Of a stretch of 56,845 nt of DNA, positions 23,226 through 32,568 are shown piece after piece. Position numbers and translations under genes: made by a program. The notes below the pieces were generated by a model, which made no database searches, was not told the DNA's origin, and was given only the letters and a program-made list of their open reading frames with translations. Within the stretch, counting starts at the first letter, position 1; each line of letters starts with the position of its first letter. The stretch spans positions 1 to 56,845 of the forward strand of contig DAKD01000030.1 in the NCBI GenBank assembly GCA_002499085.1, in the 5' to 3' direction. The stretch comes from Methanomassiliicoccales archaeon UBA280 (GTDB lineage Archaea; Thermoplasmatota; Thermoplasmata; SG8-5).

Positions 23226-24972
23226 ATTTCTTCCGGCGCATCAGGAAAAACGCGCAGGCCGCGCAAACCGCAATCATGATTCCGACAGCAGTCGGGGCAG
23301 CCCAGGAATTGCCCCGGTCCGGTTCCGGCTCTGTTGCAGTCTCATTGGCCTCCTCCTGAGGCTCTGGCGGTTGCGCCGGGGCAGTGACGCGAACAGTCAC
23401 TGTATCCGTGCCCGAGTTCCCGGCCGCATCCCGGACTGTGAGCGTCACCGTGCAGTTTCCCGTTGTCCGGAAAGAGGTTGCCGGCATGGGGCCGTACAGG
23501 AGAACCGCGGTGCCGTTCTCCGTGTAGTTCCATGTGTAATTCGCAATCCCGGAACTGTCATGGCTGGCAGTGCCGTTCAGCATGATCTCGGCGAAGACAA
23601 GGGCCTCGATGTCCTCTCCCGCATCCGCAGTCGGCCGTGTCGTGTCCAGGACTGTGACAACGGTTGCGTCTGAGCCGGCGTTGCCCGCCGAGTCCCTGGC
23701 CTCGAGAATCACCGTGTAAACGCCCGGCACGGTGAAATTGTGGGCCGCAGATACGCCGTGCAGCCTTACGGCGCTGCCCTGGACGTAAAACTGCCAGGTA
23801 TAGTTCACTATGCCGACATTGTCCCGGCTCGCGGAACCGTTGAACTGGACCGCTGAACCCTCGCCAACCGTCGCATCCGGGCCTGCATCGGCGGCCGGAG
23901 CCTCGCAGTCCTCGAACCATTCGCGCATCAGCGGATGCCTGTCCCTGGCCCCCATGCCGCCCCATATGCCGAAGTACGGCATGTCCCCGAACCCGTCCCT
24001 GTCAGCATCCTGTCCAACATAATCGCCCCACCAGTTGCCCCCGGCCGGGTATCCGCCGTCCCATGCATTGCCCCCGGAACCGTCCATGGCCTGGGCCATC
24101 GTGTTGTTGGCCAGCCTGTTCTGCCAAATCGCGTTCCCGGTCGACGAGGACAGGATGATGCCGTTTTGCCTGTTGTCCGAGACATTGTTCCTGAGCAGGC
24201 GATTGCCGTGCGACATATCGGCAACTATCCCGTCCCTGTTGTCCAGAAGGCTGTTTCCCGACACTGTGTTGTTGCAGGAATCCCAGAGCTCCAGGCCTAT
24301 CCTGCTGCCTGACACGCTGTTCAGGCTGACCGTGTTCAGGGCCGACTCCGATATTGATATGCCAGGCCCGGCGTTGCCGGACACAGCGTTCCCGCTCACC
24401 TCATTGTAGTGCGACCCGAACAGGCCTGCTCCGTAATACCCGTTTTCTGACAGGGAGTTGCCGTCCAGCGAGTTGTTGTTTGAGCCGTCCATCAGGGTGA
24501 TGCCGTACTCATTCCACCGGACAGTGTTCCCCGAGACATCGCAATGAGTTGAGTTGTAGAGGCATATGCCGTCGAAGCCGTTGTTCTCAGCAACAGAGCC
24601 GGAAATGCTGCCGTATGTCACATTGTAAAATATTATCCCGGATTCCGTATAAAAATATGACACGAAGTTCCCGGAGGCATTGTGCGCCCTGCAGTTCTCT
24701 ATTGCGAAGGGCTGCGTGGTGTTTCCGACGTATATGCAGCAGGCATGCAGGGCGCCGCTTATATCCCAACCTGCGATGGACCAGGGGTCCACGGCAGTCC
24801 CCGAGCCGCCTGTTACCCCGTTCACAGGGGTGAAATCCGCGTCCGAGTCTATCCTGATGGGCGCATGCACCGCCAATGCCTGATCGCAGCCCGAAGGCGC
24901 GCTCCCGCAGGCAAGCGATATCTGGCAAATCGCAAGCGTCAGCGCTGCTGCTGACAACAGAATCGCTCTCAT
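23218..24972 (-). CDS. NosD-like beta-helix surface protein with PKD repeats
   Basis: A 584-residue secreted, membrane-anchored protein: signal peptide (1-24), a right-handed parallel beta-helix of NosD/CASH repeats (about 60-330; units of the N-x-V-S-G-N-x-x type), a GGNWWGDYVGQDADRDGFGD calcium-type loop (about 310-330), two PKD/Ig-like domains (about 355-445 and 445-530), a Pro/Glu-rich linker and one membrane helix (about 555-575) before RRKKSS. It likely binds or cleaves polysaccharide at the cell surface; no catalytic residues can be assigned. It resembles the second half of the 2085-residue protein at 40.5 kb. Confidence 0.82.
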   Translation of the reverse strand: MRAILLSAAALTLAICQISLACGSAPSGCDQALAVHAPIRIDSDADFTPVNGVTGGSGTAVDPWSIAGWDISGALHACCIYVGNTTQPFAIENCRAHNASGNFVSYFYTESGIIFYNVTYGSISGSVAENNGFDGICLYNSTHCDVSGNTVRWNEYGITLMDGSNNNSLDGNSLSENGYYGAGLFGSHYNEVSGNAVSGNAGPGISISESALNTVSLNSVSGSRIGLELWDSCNNTVSGNSLLDNRDGIVADMSHGNRLLRNNVSDNRQNGIILSSSTGNAIWQNRLANNTMAQAMDGSGGNAWDGGYPAGGNWWGDYVGQDADRDGFGDMPYFGIWGGMGARDRHPLMREWFEDCEAPAADAGPDATVGEGSAVQFNGSASRDNVGIVNYTWQFYVQGSAVRLHGVSAAHNFTVPGVYTVILEARDSAGNAGSDATVVTVLDTTRPTADAGEDIEALVFAEIMLNGTASHDSSGIANYTWNYTENGTAVLLYGPMPATSFRTTGNCTVTLTVRDAAGNSGTDTVTVRVTAPAQPPEPQEEANETATEPEPDRGNSWAAPTAVGIMIAVCAACAFFLMRRKKSS

Positions 24973-25066
24973 GTCCGCCTCTTCCTCGGACCTAAATCGC
25001 GGGCGGACTATATAACATTATTTGGGACTCATGAGTCTGTGAACTTTTTAGTGGATATTTGGGTTC
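24973..25066. promoter_or_regulatory. Promoter region of the beta-helix protein
   Basis: A TATATAGTC TATA-like box (about 25004-25013, reverse strand) lies about 35 nt before the leftward start at 24972, with GAGGAAGAGGCGGAC just before the ATG. The remaining sequence up to the family A repeat shows nothing recognisable. Confidence 0.5.
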
Positions 25067-25245
25067 AGGGTCTAGGGTCTAGGGTCATAGGGTCTAGTAG
25101 CGACACATTTGTCGCGACTGAGCCGAATCTCCGATTCGGCGCAAGGGTGCTTCCAAATCGCATTTGCTGGCTTGGTCCGGACAAGCCAGCCCCCTAGACC
25201 CTAGACCCTTTATCCCATATTAATGGCAAAGACCCTAGACCCTAG
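25067..25245 (+). repeat. Dispersed repeat family A, copy 3
   Basis: Same orientation as copy 1: repeated AGGGTCTAGGGTC at the left end, GCGACACATTTGTCGC (one mismatch in the palindrome), GCCGAATC-TCC-GATTCGGC, GCTGGCTTG-GTCCGGA-CAAGCCAGC, and GACCCTAGACCCT at the right end. It lies between the start of the beta-helix gene and the 3' end of hutH. Confidence 0.9.
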
Positions 25246-25287
25246 CAATATTTTCAATATCACTGAATTCTTGACAAGGCTCGTGGC

Positions 25288-26811
25288 TCACCCCAGGCTC
25301 CCGACTTCCTTCTCGGCCGCATCGAGGATCTCGCAGCTTTTGACCAGGGCCTTCATGGCTGTGTGGTCGGCATGCAGCGGCCTGTCCACATCAAGGAATT
25401 TCACATGCTTCCTTATTACCTTCCTTGCCGCCTCCGTGCCGTTCCCGAACCTGAAGTCCCTGAAATCCAGGGCCTGGGCCGCGGCCATGAGCTCTATTCC
25501 CAATATCCCGTAGGCATTGTCCAGTATCTGGGCGTTCTTGATGGCCGTGTTCATGCCCATTGATACAAAGTCTTCCTGGTCGGCCGCAGCGGGAATCGAG
25601 AGTATGCTTGCGGGAGCCGAGAGTATCCTGGCCTCGGTTATCTGCATGTCTGCGGTGTACTGGCTCAGCATCATTCCTGAGAACATGCCCGCTCCCTTGG
25701 TAAGGAACGGGGGCAGCCCCTCGGACAGCGCCGGATTGTTGAGGCGGTTCATCCTGCGCTCGGAAAGCACGCAGACCATGGTGACGACCATGCCCGCGAG
25801 GTCCATGGGCACTGAAATGGGAGTGCCTTGGAAGTTGGCTCCGGATATCTGCAGGTCCTCGTCCGGGAAGAAGACCGGATTGTCCCCGACGCCGTTCATC
25901 TCTGTCTCTATCTGCTTCCGGGCGTAGGCCAGCGCATCATGGGCGCTGCCGATGACCTGGGGCGTGGAGCGCATCGAATAGGCATCCTGGACCTTTATCT
26001 TGAGCCGCTTCTCGGCAAGGTCTCCGCCTGCAATGAGCTTCTTGATGGAATTCGCGCACCTCACGCCGCCGGGGAACCCCCTGGCGTCCAGCAGCTTGGG
26101 GTTGTATGGCCCCATGTTGGCCTTCAGCGCCTCTAAGCTCATCGCGGCCGCGATCTCGGCCTGCTTGAGCCAGTTGTTGGCGTCATACAGGAACAGGGCG
26201 CTCATCGCCGTCATGAGGTTGCACCCGTTGATCATTGCCAGGCCGTCCCTGGCCTGGAGCCCGGGCGGCGTTATTCCGGCCTTCTTCATGGCCACTGCCC
26301 CTTCCAGCAGTTCCCCCTTGTAGTAGGCCTTTCCCTCGCCAAGCATCAGAAGCGCGGCCTGGGACATGGGGGCCAGGTCCCCGCAGGCGCCTACGGAGCC
26401 TTTCTGGCAGACATAGGGCGTGACTCCTTTGTTCAGCATCTCGACGAGCGTCCGGGTCATTATCGGGCGCTGGCCCGACTGCCCGTGCGCATGGACATTG
26501 GCCCGGAGCAGCATGGCCCCCCTGACATACTCGATCGGCGCAGGGTCGCCTATCCCGGCGGCATGATTGTAAACAAGATATTTCTGGAACTCCTTTATCT
26601 GGTCCGCTGTTAAAACCACCTCGGAAAATTCCCCGATGCCGGTGTTGACGCCGTACATTATCTCGCCCTTCTCGACCTTCTTCTCGAGCATGGCGCGGCA
26701 TTTCTCCATGCGCTTGATCGCATCGGGGTGGAGCTCCACCTTCCCGTCGTTCCTGGCGACGTTCACTAAGTCCTCGATCTTCAGGTCTTTCCCTGTGAGC
26801 ACAACGACCAT
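25288..26811 (-). CDS. hutH: Histidine ammonia-lyase with Ala-Cys-Gly cofactor triad
   Basis: A 507-residue enzyme removing ammonia from histidine to give urocanate. Family motifs are YGVNTGIGEF (about 53-62), YNHAAGIGDP (about 85-94, His conserved as in HAL rather than Phe/Tyr lyases), GSVGACGDLAPMS (138-150), DAYSMRSTPQV and QEDFVSMG. The electrophilic MIO cofactor normally forms from Ala-Ser-Gly; here the centre is Cys143. In bacterial HAL, cysteine at this place is known to support activity, so the enzyme may be functional. The start at 26811 follows AGGTGTTTGAA; length then equals typical HutH. No other hut genes are present. Confidence 0.9.
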   Translation of the reverse strand: MVVVLTGKDLKIEDLVNVARNDGKVELHPDAIKRMEKCRAMLEKKVEKGEIMYGVNTGIGEFSEVVLTADQIKEFQKYLVYNHAAGIGDPAPIEYVRGAMLLRANVHAHGQSGQRPIMTRTLVEMLNKGVTPYVCQKGSVGACGDLAPMSQAALLMLGEGKAYYKGELLEGAVAMKKAGITPPGLQARDGLAMINGCNLMTAMSALFLYDANNWLKQAEIAAAMSLEALKANMGPYNPKLLDARGFPGGVRCANSIKKLIAGGDLAEKRLKIKVQDAYSMRSTPQVIGSAHDALAYARKQIETEMNGVGDNPVFFPDEDLQISGANFQGTPISVPMDLAGMVVTMVCVLSERRMNRLNNPALSEGLPPFLTKGAGMFSGMMLSQYTADMQITEARILSAPASILSIPAAADQEDFVSMGMNTAIKNAQILDNAYGILGIELMAAAQALDFRDFRFGNGTEAARKVIRKHVKFLDVDRPLHADHTAMKALVKSCEILDAAEKEVGSLG

Positions 26812-27003
26812 TTCAAACACCTTGGTGGTGCCGGGTAACAGAGAGGCTGATAAATAATTATTGAAGGGCACCACAAACATCCACGAAATCGCTCCATTTT
26901 CCCAGCTCCAACATGGAGATGTCTATCTCATCATTTTTCAGGCATATTCTTTAATCCCGAATGCCGATACCCTGCGATTCAACATCAAATCGCGTGATAC
27001 AGC

Positions 27004-30000
27004 ATGATACGCAGGGTCAAGAAGCAGCACACGAAGAAAGAGGTCCTCAGCCTCATGCTCCCCCTTGTCCGGGAGTGGTTCAACTCCAAGTTCAAGTGTA
27101 TCACCGAGCCGCAGGCATTTGCGGTGCCGGTGATCCATGCCAGGCAGAACGTCCTCATCTCATCCCCGACTGGCTCGGGAAAGACACTTACGGCTTTCCT
27201 CTCGATAATAAACGAGCTGCTGGCCAAGCAGGAAATGGGTGAGCTGGAGGACAGGATATACTGCGTCTACATCTCGCCGCTGAAGGCCCTGGCCAACGAC
27301 ATCAGCAAGAACCTTCTGGAGCCGCTCAGGGAGTTGGAGGCGCTTGCGGGAGAGAAGGGCCTGACAAAGCCCAGGATAAGGGTCGGCGTGAGGTCCGGCG
27401 ACACATCCAGCTATGAACGGCAGAAGATGGCCCGCAAGCCGCCGCACATATTCATCACGACCCCCGAGTCGCTGGCCATCATCCTGTCGACGCCAAAGTT
27501 CAGCCAGGCGCTTCACACGACCGAGTGGCTGATAATGGACGAGATCCATGACATCTGCAGTTCCAAGAGGGGGGTCCACCTCTCTGTGAACCTAGAGCGA
27601 CTCCAGTCAAGGCTGGACGCGCCCGCCACCAGGATAGGGCTTTCAGCGACGCAGGCGCCCATCGAGGAGATGGCCAGGTTCCTCGGCGGCTATGACGAAA
27701 AGAAGGAGCGCGATGTCAGGATAGTCGAGGTGGCGAGCAACAAGAAGGTCGAGATATCCGTCATGACGCCCGTGGAGGACATGACCGCGCTCCCGTTCGA
27801 GATTATCAATGCCAGGATGTACGAGGCTCTCCGGGACACTGTTATGGAGAACACGACTACCCTAGTGTTCACGAACACCCGCAGCGGCACCGAGAACGTG
27901 CTGCTAAAACTTGCTGAACTGGGCGTGGAGAACATCGCGGCGCATCACGGCAGCCTCAGCAAGGAGACAAGGCTGGAAGTGGAGGACAGGCTGAAGCGCG
28001 GCGAGCTCAAGGCCGCGGTTTCCAGCACGTCTTTGGAACTGGGCATAGACATCGGAAGCATAGACATGGTATGCCAGATTGGCTCGCCCAAGAGCATCGC
28101 CAAGGGCCTCCAGAGGATCGGCCGGTCCGGCCACGGCTACGGCGAAGTGAGCAGAGGGAAGCTCATCGCCTTCGACAATGACGACCTTGTGGAATGCGCG
28201 GTTCTCGCGCAGAAGGCCAGGGAGAACTTCATTGACCGCGCCGACATGCCCAGGAACTCCCTCGACGTGCTGGCCCAGACGCTTGTCGGAATGTCGCTCG
28301 AGAAAGTGTGGAAGGCCGACGACGCATACGCTCTCGTGAGGAACTCCCACTCCTTCCATACGCTGAGCAGGGAGGACTTCGACGCAACCCTCGGCTACCT
28401 GGCAAGCAGGGACATGCCCCATGTGTATTCCAAGCTATGGCTCGACGAAGAAGCAGGGGAGTTCGGCAAGAAGAAGTCGTCCAGGATGATCTATTACATG
28501 AACTCGGGCACGATTCCCGAGGAGGCGAATTACAAGGTCTATTCCGATTCGGGCGGCCGCCTGGGCGAGCTTTCGGAGGGCTTCGTGGAGAGGCTGTCCA
28601 TAGGCGACGTATTCGTCCTGGGCGGCCGGACATACGAATTCGTCAGGGCCAGGGAGATGAGCGTGTTCGTCAAGCCAGCGACTGGCAGAAGGCCCACAGT
28701 CCCATCCTGGACAGGCGAGATGCTGCCCCGCAGCTTCGACCTCTCTGTGGAGATAGGCAGGTTCAGGGGCGCGATGGCCAAGCTGCTGGCGTCCGGCACG
28801 GACCCGGCAAAATGGCTTCTGGACAATTACCACCTGGACACCGGCGGAGCGACAACCATCGCCTCCTACATCGGCGAGCAGGCCGCTTTCCACTCCCGCA
28901 TCCCGACCGATGGGAACCTGCTCATCGAGGGATACCTGGACCCGAAGAAGAACCTGAACATCATATTCCATTACTGCTTCGGCCGGAGGGTGAACGACGC
29001 CCTGTCCAGGGCCTATGCGATGGCTGTCTCGAACAGGCTTGGCTGCAATGTCAGCGTCTCCGTGAACGACGACTGCTTCATGCTCACCGTGCCCGGGAAG
29101 ATACCTCTGGACGGCATCGAAAAGTTTGTCACCGCGGAAAATATCGTTCCCCTCCTGAATGAGGCCATTCGGGACACGGAACTTTTCAAGCAGAGGTTCA
29201 GGCACTGCAGCACCAGGGCGCTCATGGTGCTCAGGAGCTACCAGGGCAGGGAGGTGCCGGTCGGCAGGCAGCAACAGCGGTCCCAGAAGGTGCTCAGGGC
29301 ACTGGAGGAAAGGGATAATTTCCCCATTGTCCGCGAGACTGTGAACGAGATAATGGGCCAGGCCATGGACCTCGGGAACGCGCTGGAAGTCCTCAGGGAC
29401 ATAGAGCAGGGCAGGAAAAAGGTCCTCCTGGCAGGAATCTCGGATGTGCCCTCGCCGTTCGCCCACAACATTGTGCTGGTGGGCATGTCAGACATCGTCC
29501 TGATGCATGACAGGAGCGCGCTGCTGAAGGAGCTGCACAGGAAGGTGCTCCTGCGCGTGGGCGGTGTCGAATCCCTCAAACCGGAGTTCCGGCCTGAAGC
29601 GGTCGCAGCCTATTTCGGCGGGAAGTTCCCGGCTGTCGGTTCGGCCGCCGACATTCCCGTGCTGCTCGCCCGGGTGGGTCCGCTCGAACTGTTCACGCGC
29701 AGGGACGCAAGCATCTACGGCCGTTCGGGCATTCCGGAGAAGGAGCTGGCAGCCATGGCCGCCGAGGCAGTGAACTCCGGCTCGGTTGCGTCGGTCTGGG
29801 TGGGGCGCGCTTTATGGTGCCATCCCTCGGAGATCGGCGGATATGCGGCATTGCATGCCACCGGTAAGGCACCTGATAAATCACAGAGAGCCGTGCTGGA
29901 GCTTCTCGCCGAACCCAAGACCGCGCTTGCCCTGTCGAAAAAGACGGAAACCGATGCCAAGAAGGTCTCCAGGATTCTCGGTGCGCTGGAGCGCGCCTAC

Positions 30001-32433
30001 CTTGCCGCCAGGGCGGGACTGGATTCCAAGGGGAACACTCTCTGGTCCGCGCGCCCGGCGGATCATGCGAAGCCAGGTCCGGGGTTCCTGAAACGGATCG
30101 TGCAGAGGCACATCGAGCATTTCGCGCCCCTGAGCCTGGACGAGCTGGCCTATGACCTGGGCCTGCAGAGGGACAGGATAGCTGGCGTCCTCGCGGACAT
30201 GGAGTCAAGGGGCATTCTCGCCAGCGGCTCGTTCACCGAACCCGAGTTGCAGTACATGATGGCCGAGGACAGGGCCAGGCTGCAGGGCAGGGCAAAGGGC
30301 GACGCCATACTCCAGCCGCAGGTCGATAATCATCTCCTCGGGAAGCACACACGCCGAATGAAGGACATAGACGAGTATTTCGATGTGTACGGGATCGTAT
30401 GGATGCCCCAGGACCTGCTGGCCAGGATGCCGGAAAATGCCTACGGGGAATGGCTGAAGCGCAGGAAATCCGGCGAAATACTGCACGGCCGTTTCATGGA
30501 CGGCAGCGTGTGCTTTGTCCGGAGGAAGGATGCGCGCAACCATGTCACTGCATACAGGAACGAGCAGCTGACGCAGGCGGAACAGTCGCTCCTGGACACG
30601 ATCACAGTCGGCGACGGCATCGACATAATGTCCCTCTCCAGGGACACTGGGATTCCCTCGGCCAAGGTCAAGTCGATGATGGAGCGCATAGACAGGAACA
30701 TGTTCGTGGTCAGGAAATTCACTGACAGGGAGAGCTGGTCCACATTCAATTCCTACGCCGCGCTGGACATCGAACCCGAGCCGGGTATGCGGAATGACGC
30801 CCTCAGGGACATCGTCCTCCGCCAGCTAAGGGCCCACGGGCCGATATCCCCCAGGTCGCTGGCCTATTCCGCCGGCATAACGCTGAGGGAGCTGAAGTCC
30901 CTCATTCAGCCCGAGATGGACTCAGGCAGTTTGGCCGAATTCTCCGTTGAAGGCGGCGGCAGGGAAAAGCTTCTCATCTTCGCGGACGAGCTTCCCGCGC
31001 TGAGGGCGGCGCCCAGGGAACCCGCCACCGGTGTCAGGGTGCTCACGCTGTACAACCCCCTTGTCCAGCATCACCGCGTCGAGCTGAGACGGCGTTTCGG
31101 CGACTCATGGTACTACCCGATATTCGACGGGGCAAGATGCCTGGGCATGATGGAGATGTGGGAGATGTCCGGGTGCATAGATATCAGAGAACTGGTGTTG
31201 GACGAGCCTGAGATGCTGCCGGAGGTCCTCGGCGCGCTGGACTCGTTCTCCGTGTATTACAGGCGAAACCTGATGGGCCTCATCAGGTTCAAAAGGGCGC
31301 TGGGCAGGGAAGTAGGCGAGCTGGACGAAGATTCGAAGAAGACATTCCTCGATGCAGGCTACAGGGAGATAAGGGAATGGCTGGTGAAGGGCCCTGTCGA
31401 GAATATTATCATCAATGACAGCCAGCTCATTTCCTACCTGCTGTGGAAGCAGAGGGTTCTTCCGGACCGCAGGTTCCCCACGATACGCGAGGGTCTCAAG
31501 GAGTTCGGCAGCTTCAGGTCGGACGAGGCAGCCGCGCTGCGCTGCGTCACAACGACTCCCCTCAAGAAGCTGCACGGCCTCTGCATCGTTGCGCTGGGGC
31601 AGCTCATCCCCAGGGCCCTGACATACGCCACGTATCCCGAGCTCGCATTGCACAAGGCGGCTCTGGGAGTCGTTCCCGACGAGCAGATGCGCATGCTCAT
31701 CTCGATGTTCGAGGAGGAGGGCCACATGTCCTGGGGCAGCATGGTGCGGCTGTCACCGCTGGGATACAGGAGCACGCTGGAGGCAAGGCAGAGGCTGAGC
31801 CACGGCCTCATCCTGCTCAGGGACTCGGACAACAGGTATTACCTGACCCCGGACTCGCCGCATACGGGGGATTTTGCCAGGAAGGAAGTCATCCGGGGCA
31901 TGTTCCGCCAGTTCGGCATATTCACGGCCGAGCTGCTCGGTTTCTACACCAAGGGCGAGTACAGGATGTTCGAGCTGCGTACAATACTCCAGGAGCTCGA
32001 GGACGAGGGATTCCTCGTCAAGGGATATTTCCTCGGGGGCGGTGATTCGCCGAGATGGCAGAGCGACGCGCTTCACTGGGTTGTGAAAGAGGACCTTGAT
32101 AGGCTGCAGGAACCGCCTGCCGAGTTCGATGCAGTCCTCACTGCCAGGGACAACCTGGCATATTACCTGGTCCCGTTCGTGATGCAGAAGTTCGGCATAG
32201 GGTCCTCCTGGATCGCGATATCGGGCGGGGAGATGGTGGGCGCGGCATCCGTGCAGCTGAAGAAGAAGGAGAACATCGCCGTGAAGTTCGAAGGTAATGA
32301 CGAGGCCTGGGGCATGATTAGGTCATTCTCGATGAAACTGGGCAAAAGGCTGGTCCTGAGACCGAAAGAGGAGCCGAGGGAGGATGACGGCGTCGAGGAC
32401 TGGTACGAGCAGTATGTGAGGCCTGGCGGATGA
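27004..32433 (+). CDS. lhr: Lhr-type superfamily 2 helicase, extra-long
   Basis: A 1809-residue DNA helicase. The N-terminal core of about 870 residues has Walker A SSPTGSGKT (53-61), DEIH (179-182), SAT (about 214), the second RecA domain with SSTSLELGIDIG and RIGRSGH, then the winged-helix and Lhr-core domain. The C-terminal half of about 900 residues contains repeated winged-helix-like segments and a region (about 1500-1800) resembling the Lhr-CTD/HTH_42 (AlkZ-like) part of bacterial Lhr; E. coli Lhr-CTD is a reported uracil-DNA glycosylase. Typical archaeal Lhr is 850-950 residues, so this is about double. Likely role: repair or processing of branched DNA/RNA-DNA hybrids. It is monocistronic. 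Confidence 0.9.
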   Translation: MIRRVKKQHTKKEVLSLMLPLVREWFNSKFKCITEPQAFAVPVIHARQNVLISSPTGSGKTLTAFLSIINELLAKQEMGELEDRIYCVYISPLKALANDISKNLLEPLRELEALAGEKGLTKPRIRVGVRSGDTSSYERQKMARKPPHIFITTPESLAIILSTPKFSQALHTTEWLIMDEIHDICSSKRGVHLSVNLERLQSRLDAPATRIGLSATQAPIEEMARFLGGYDEKKERDVRIVEVASNKKVEISVMTPVEDMTALPFEIINARMYEALRDTVMENTTTLVFTNTRSGTENVLLKLAELGVENIAAHHGSLSKETRLEVEDRLKRGELKAAVSSTSLELGIDIGSIDMVCQIGSPKSIAKGLQRIGRSGHGYGEVSRGKLIAFDNDDLVECAVLAQKARENFIDRADMPRNSLDVLAQTLVGMSLEKVWKADDAYALVRNSHSFHTLSREDFDATLGYLASRDMPHVYSKLWLDEEAGEFGKKKSSRMIYYMNSGTIPEEANYKVYSDSGGRLGELSEGFVERLSIGDVFVLGGRTYEFVRAREMSVFVKPATGRRPTVPSWTGEMLPRSFDLSVEIGRFRGAMAKLLASGTDPAKWLLDNYHLDTGGATTIASYIGEQAAFHSRIPTDGNLLIEGYLDPKKNLNIIFHYCFGRRVNDALSRAYAMAVSNRLGCNVSVSVNDDCFMLTVPGKIPLDGIEKFVTAENIVPLLNEAIRDTELFKQRFRHCSTRALMVLRSYQGREVPVGRQQQRSQKVLRALEERDNFPIVRETVNEIMGQAMDLGNALEVLRDIEQGRKKVLLAGISDVPSPFAHNIVLVGMSDIVLMHDRSALLKELHRKVLLRVGGVESLKPEFRPEAVAAYFGGKFPAVGSAADIPVLLARVGPLELFTRRDASIYGRSGIPEKELAAMAAEAVNSGSVASVWVGRALWCHPSEIGGYAALHATGKAPDKSQRAVLELLAEPKTALALSKKTETDAKKVSRILGALERAYLAARAGLDSKGNTLWSARPADHAKPGPGFLKRIVQRHIEHFAPLSLDELAYDLGLQRDRIAGVLADMESRGILASGSFTEPELQYMMAEDRARLQGRAKGDAILQPQVDNHLLGKHTRRMKDIDEYFDVYGIVWMPQDLLARMPENAYGEWLKRRKSGEILHGRFMDGSVCFVRRKDARNHVTAYRNEQLTQAEQSLLDTITVGDGIDIMSLSRDTGIPSAKVKSMMERIDRNMFVVRKFTDRESWSTFNSYAALDIEPEPGMRNDALRDIVLRQLRAHGPISPRSLAYSAGITLRELKSLIQPEMDSGSLAEFSVEGGGREKLLIFADELPALRAAPREPATGVRVLTLYNPLVQHHRVELRRRFGDSWYYPIFDGARCLGMMEMWEMSGCIDIRELVLDEPEMLPEVLGALDSFSVYYRRNLMGLIRFKRALGREVGELDEDSKKTFLDAGYREIREWLVKGPVENIIINDSQLISYLLWKQRVLPDRRFPTIREGLKEFGSFRSDEAAALRCVTTTPLKKLHGLCIVALGQLIPRALTYATYPELALHKAALGVVPDEQMRMLISMFEEEGHMSWGSMVRLSPLGYRSTLEARQRLSHGLILLRDSDNRYYLTPDSPHTGDFARKEVIRGMFRQFGIFTAELLGFYTKGEYRMFELRTILQELEDEGFLVKGYFLGGGDSPRWQSDALHWVVKEDLDRLQEPPAEFDAVLTARDNLAYYLVPFVMQKFGIGSSWIAISGGEMVGAASVQLKKKENIAVKFEGNDEAWGMIRSFSMKLGKRLVLRPKEEPREDDGVEDWYEQYVRPGG

Positions 32434-32568
32434 GCTCGGCCTGCCTGCCCAAGCTGCGATACCGCAGCCAATCAGTCCCCCCAGGTCGTTACGATTTTGT
32501 TAAGTAAAATGCATACAAACATTTATGAAGGGTTCCCTGTTTCAAGGCCTGTTCATTCGGGTGTAGTT

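Noticed and set aside
5975..25245. AGGGTCTAGGGTC runs as telomere sequence
   Set aside because: They are short, internal, inverted at the two ends of each family A copy and tied to fixed palindromes; archaeal chromosomes are circular.
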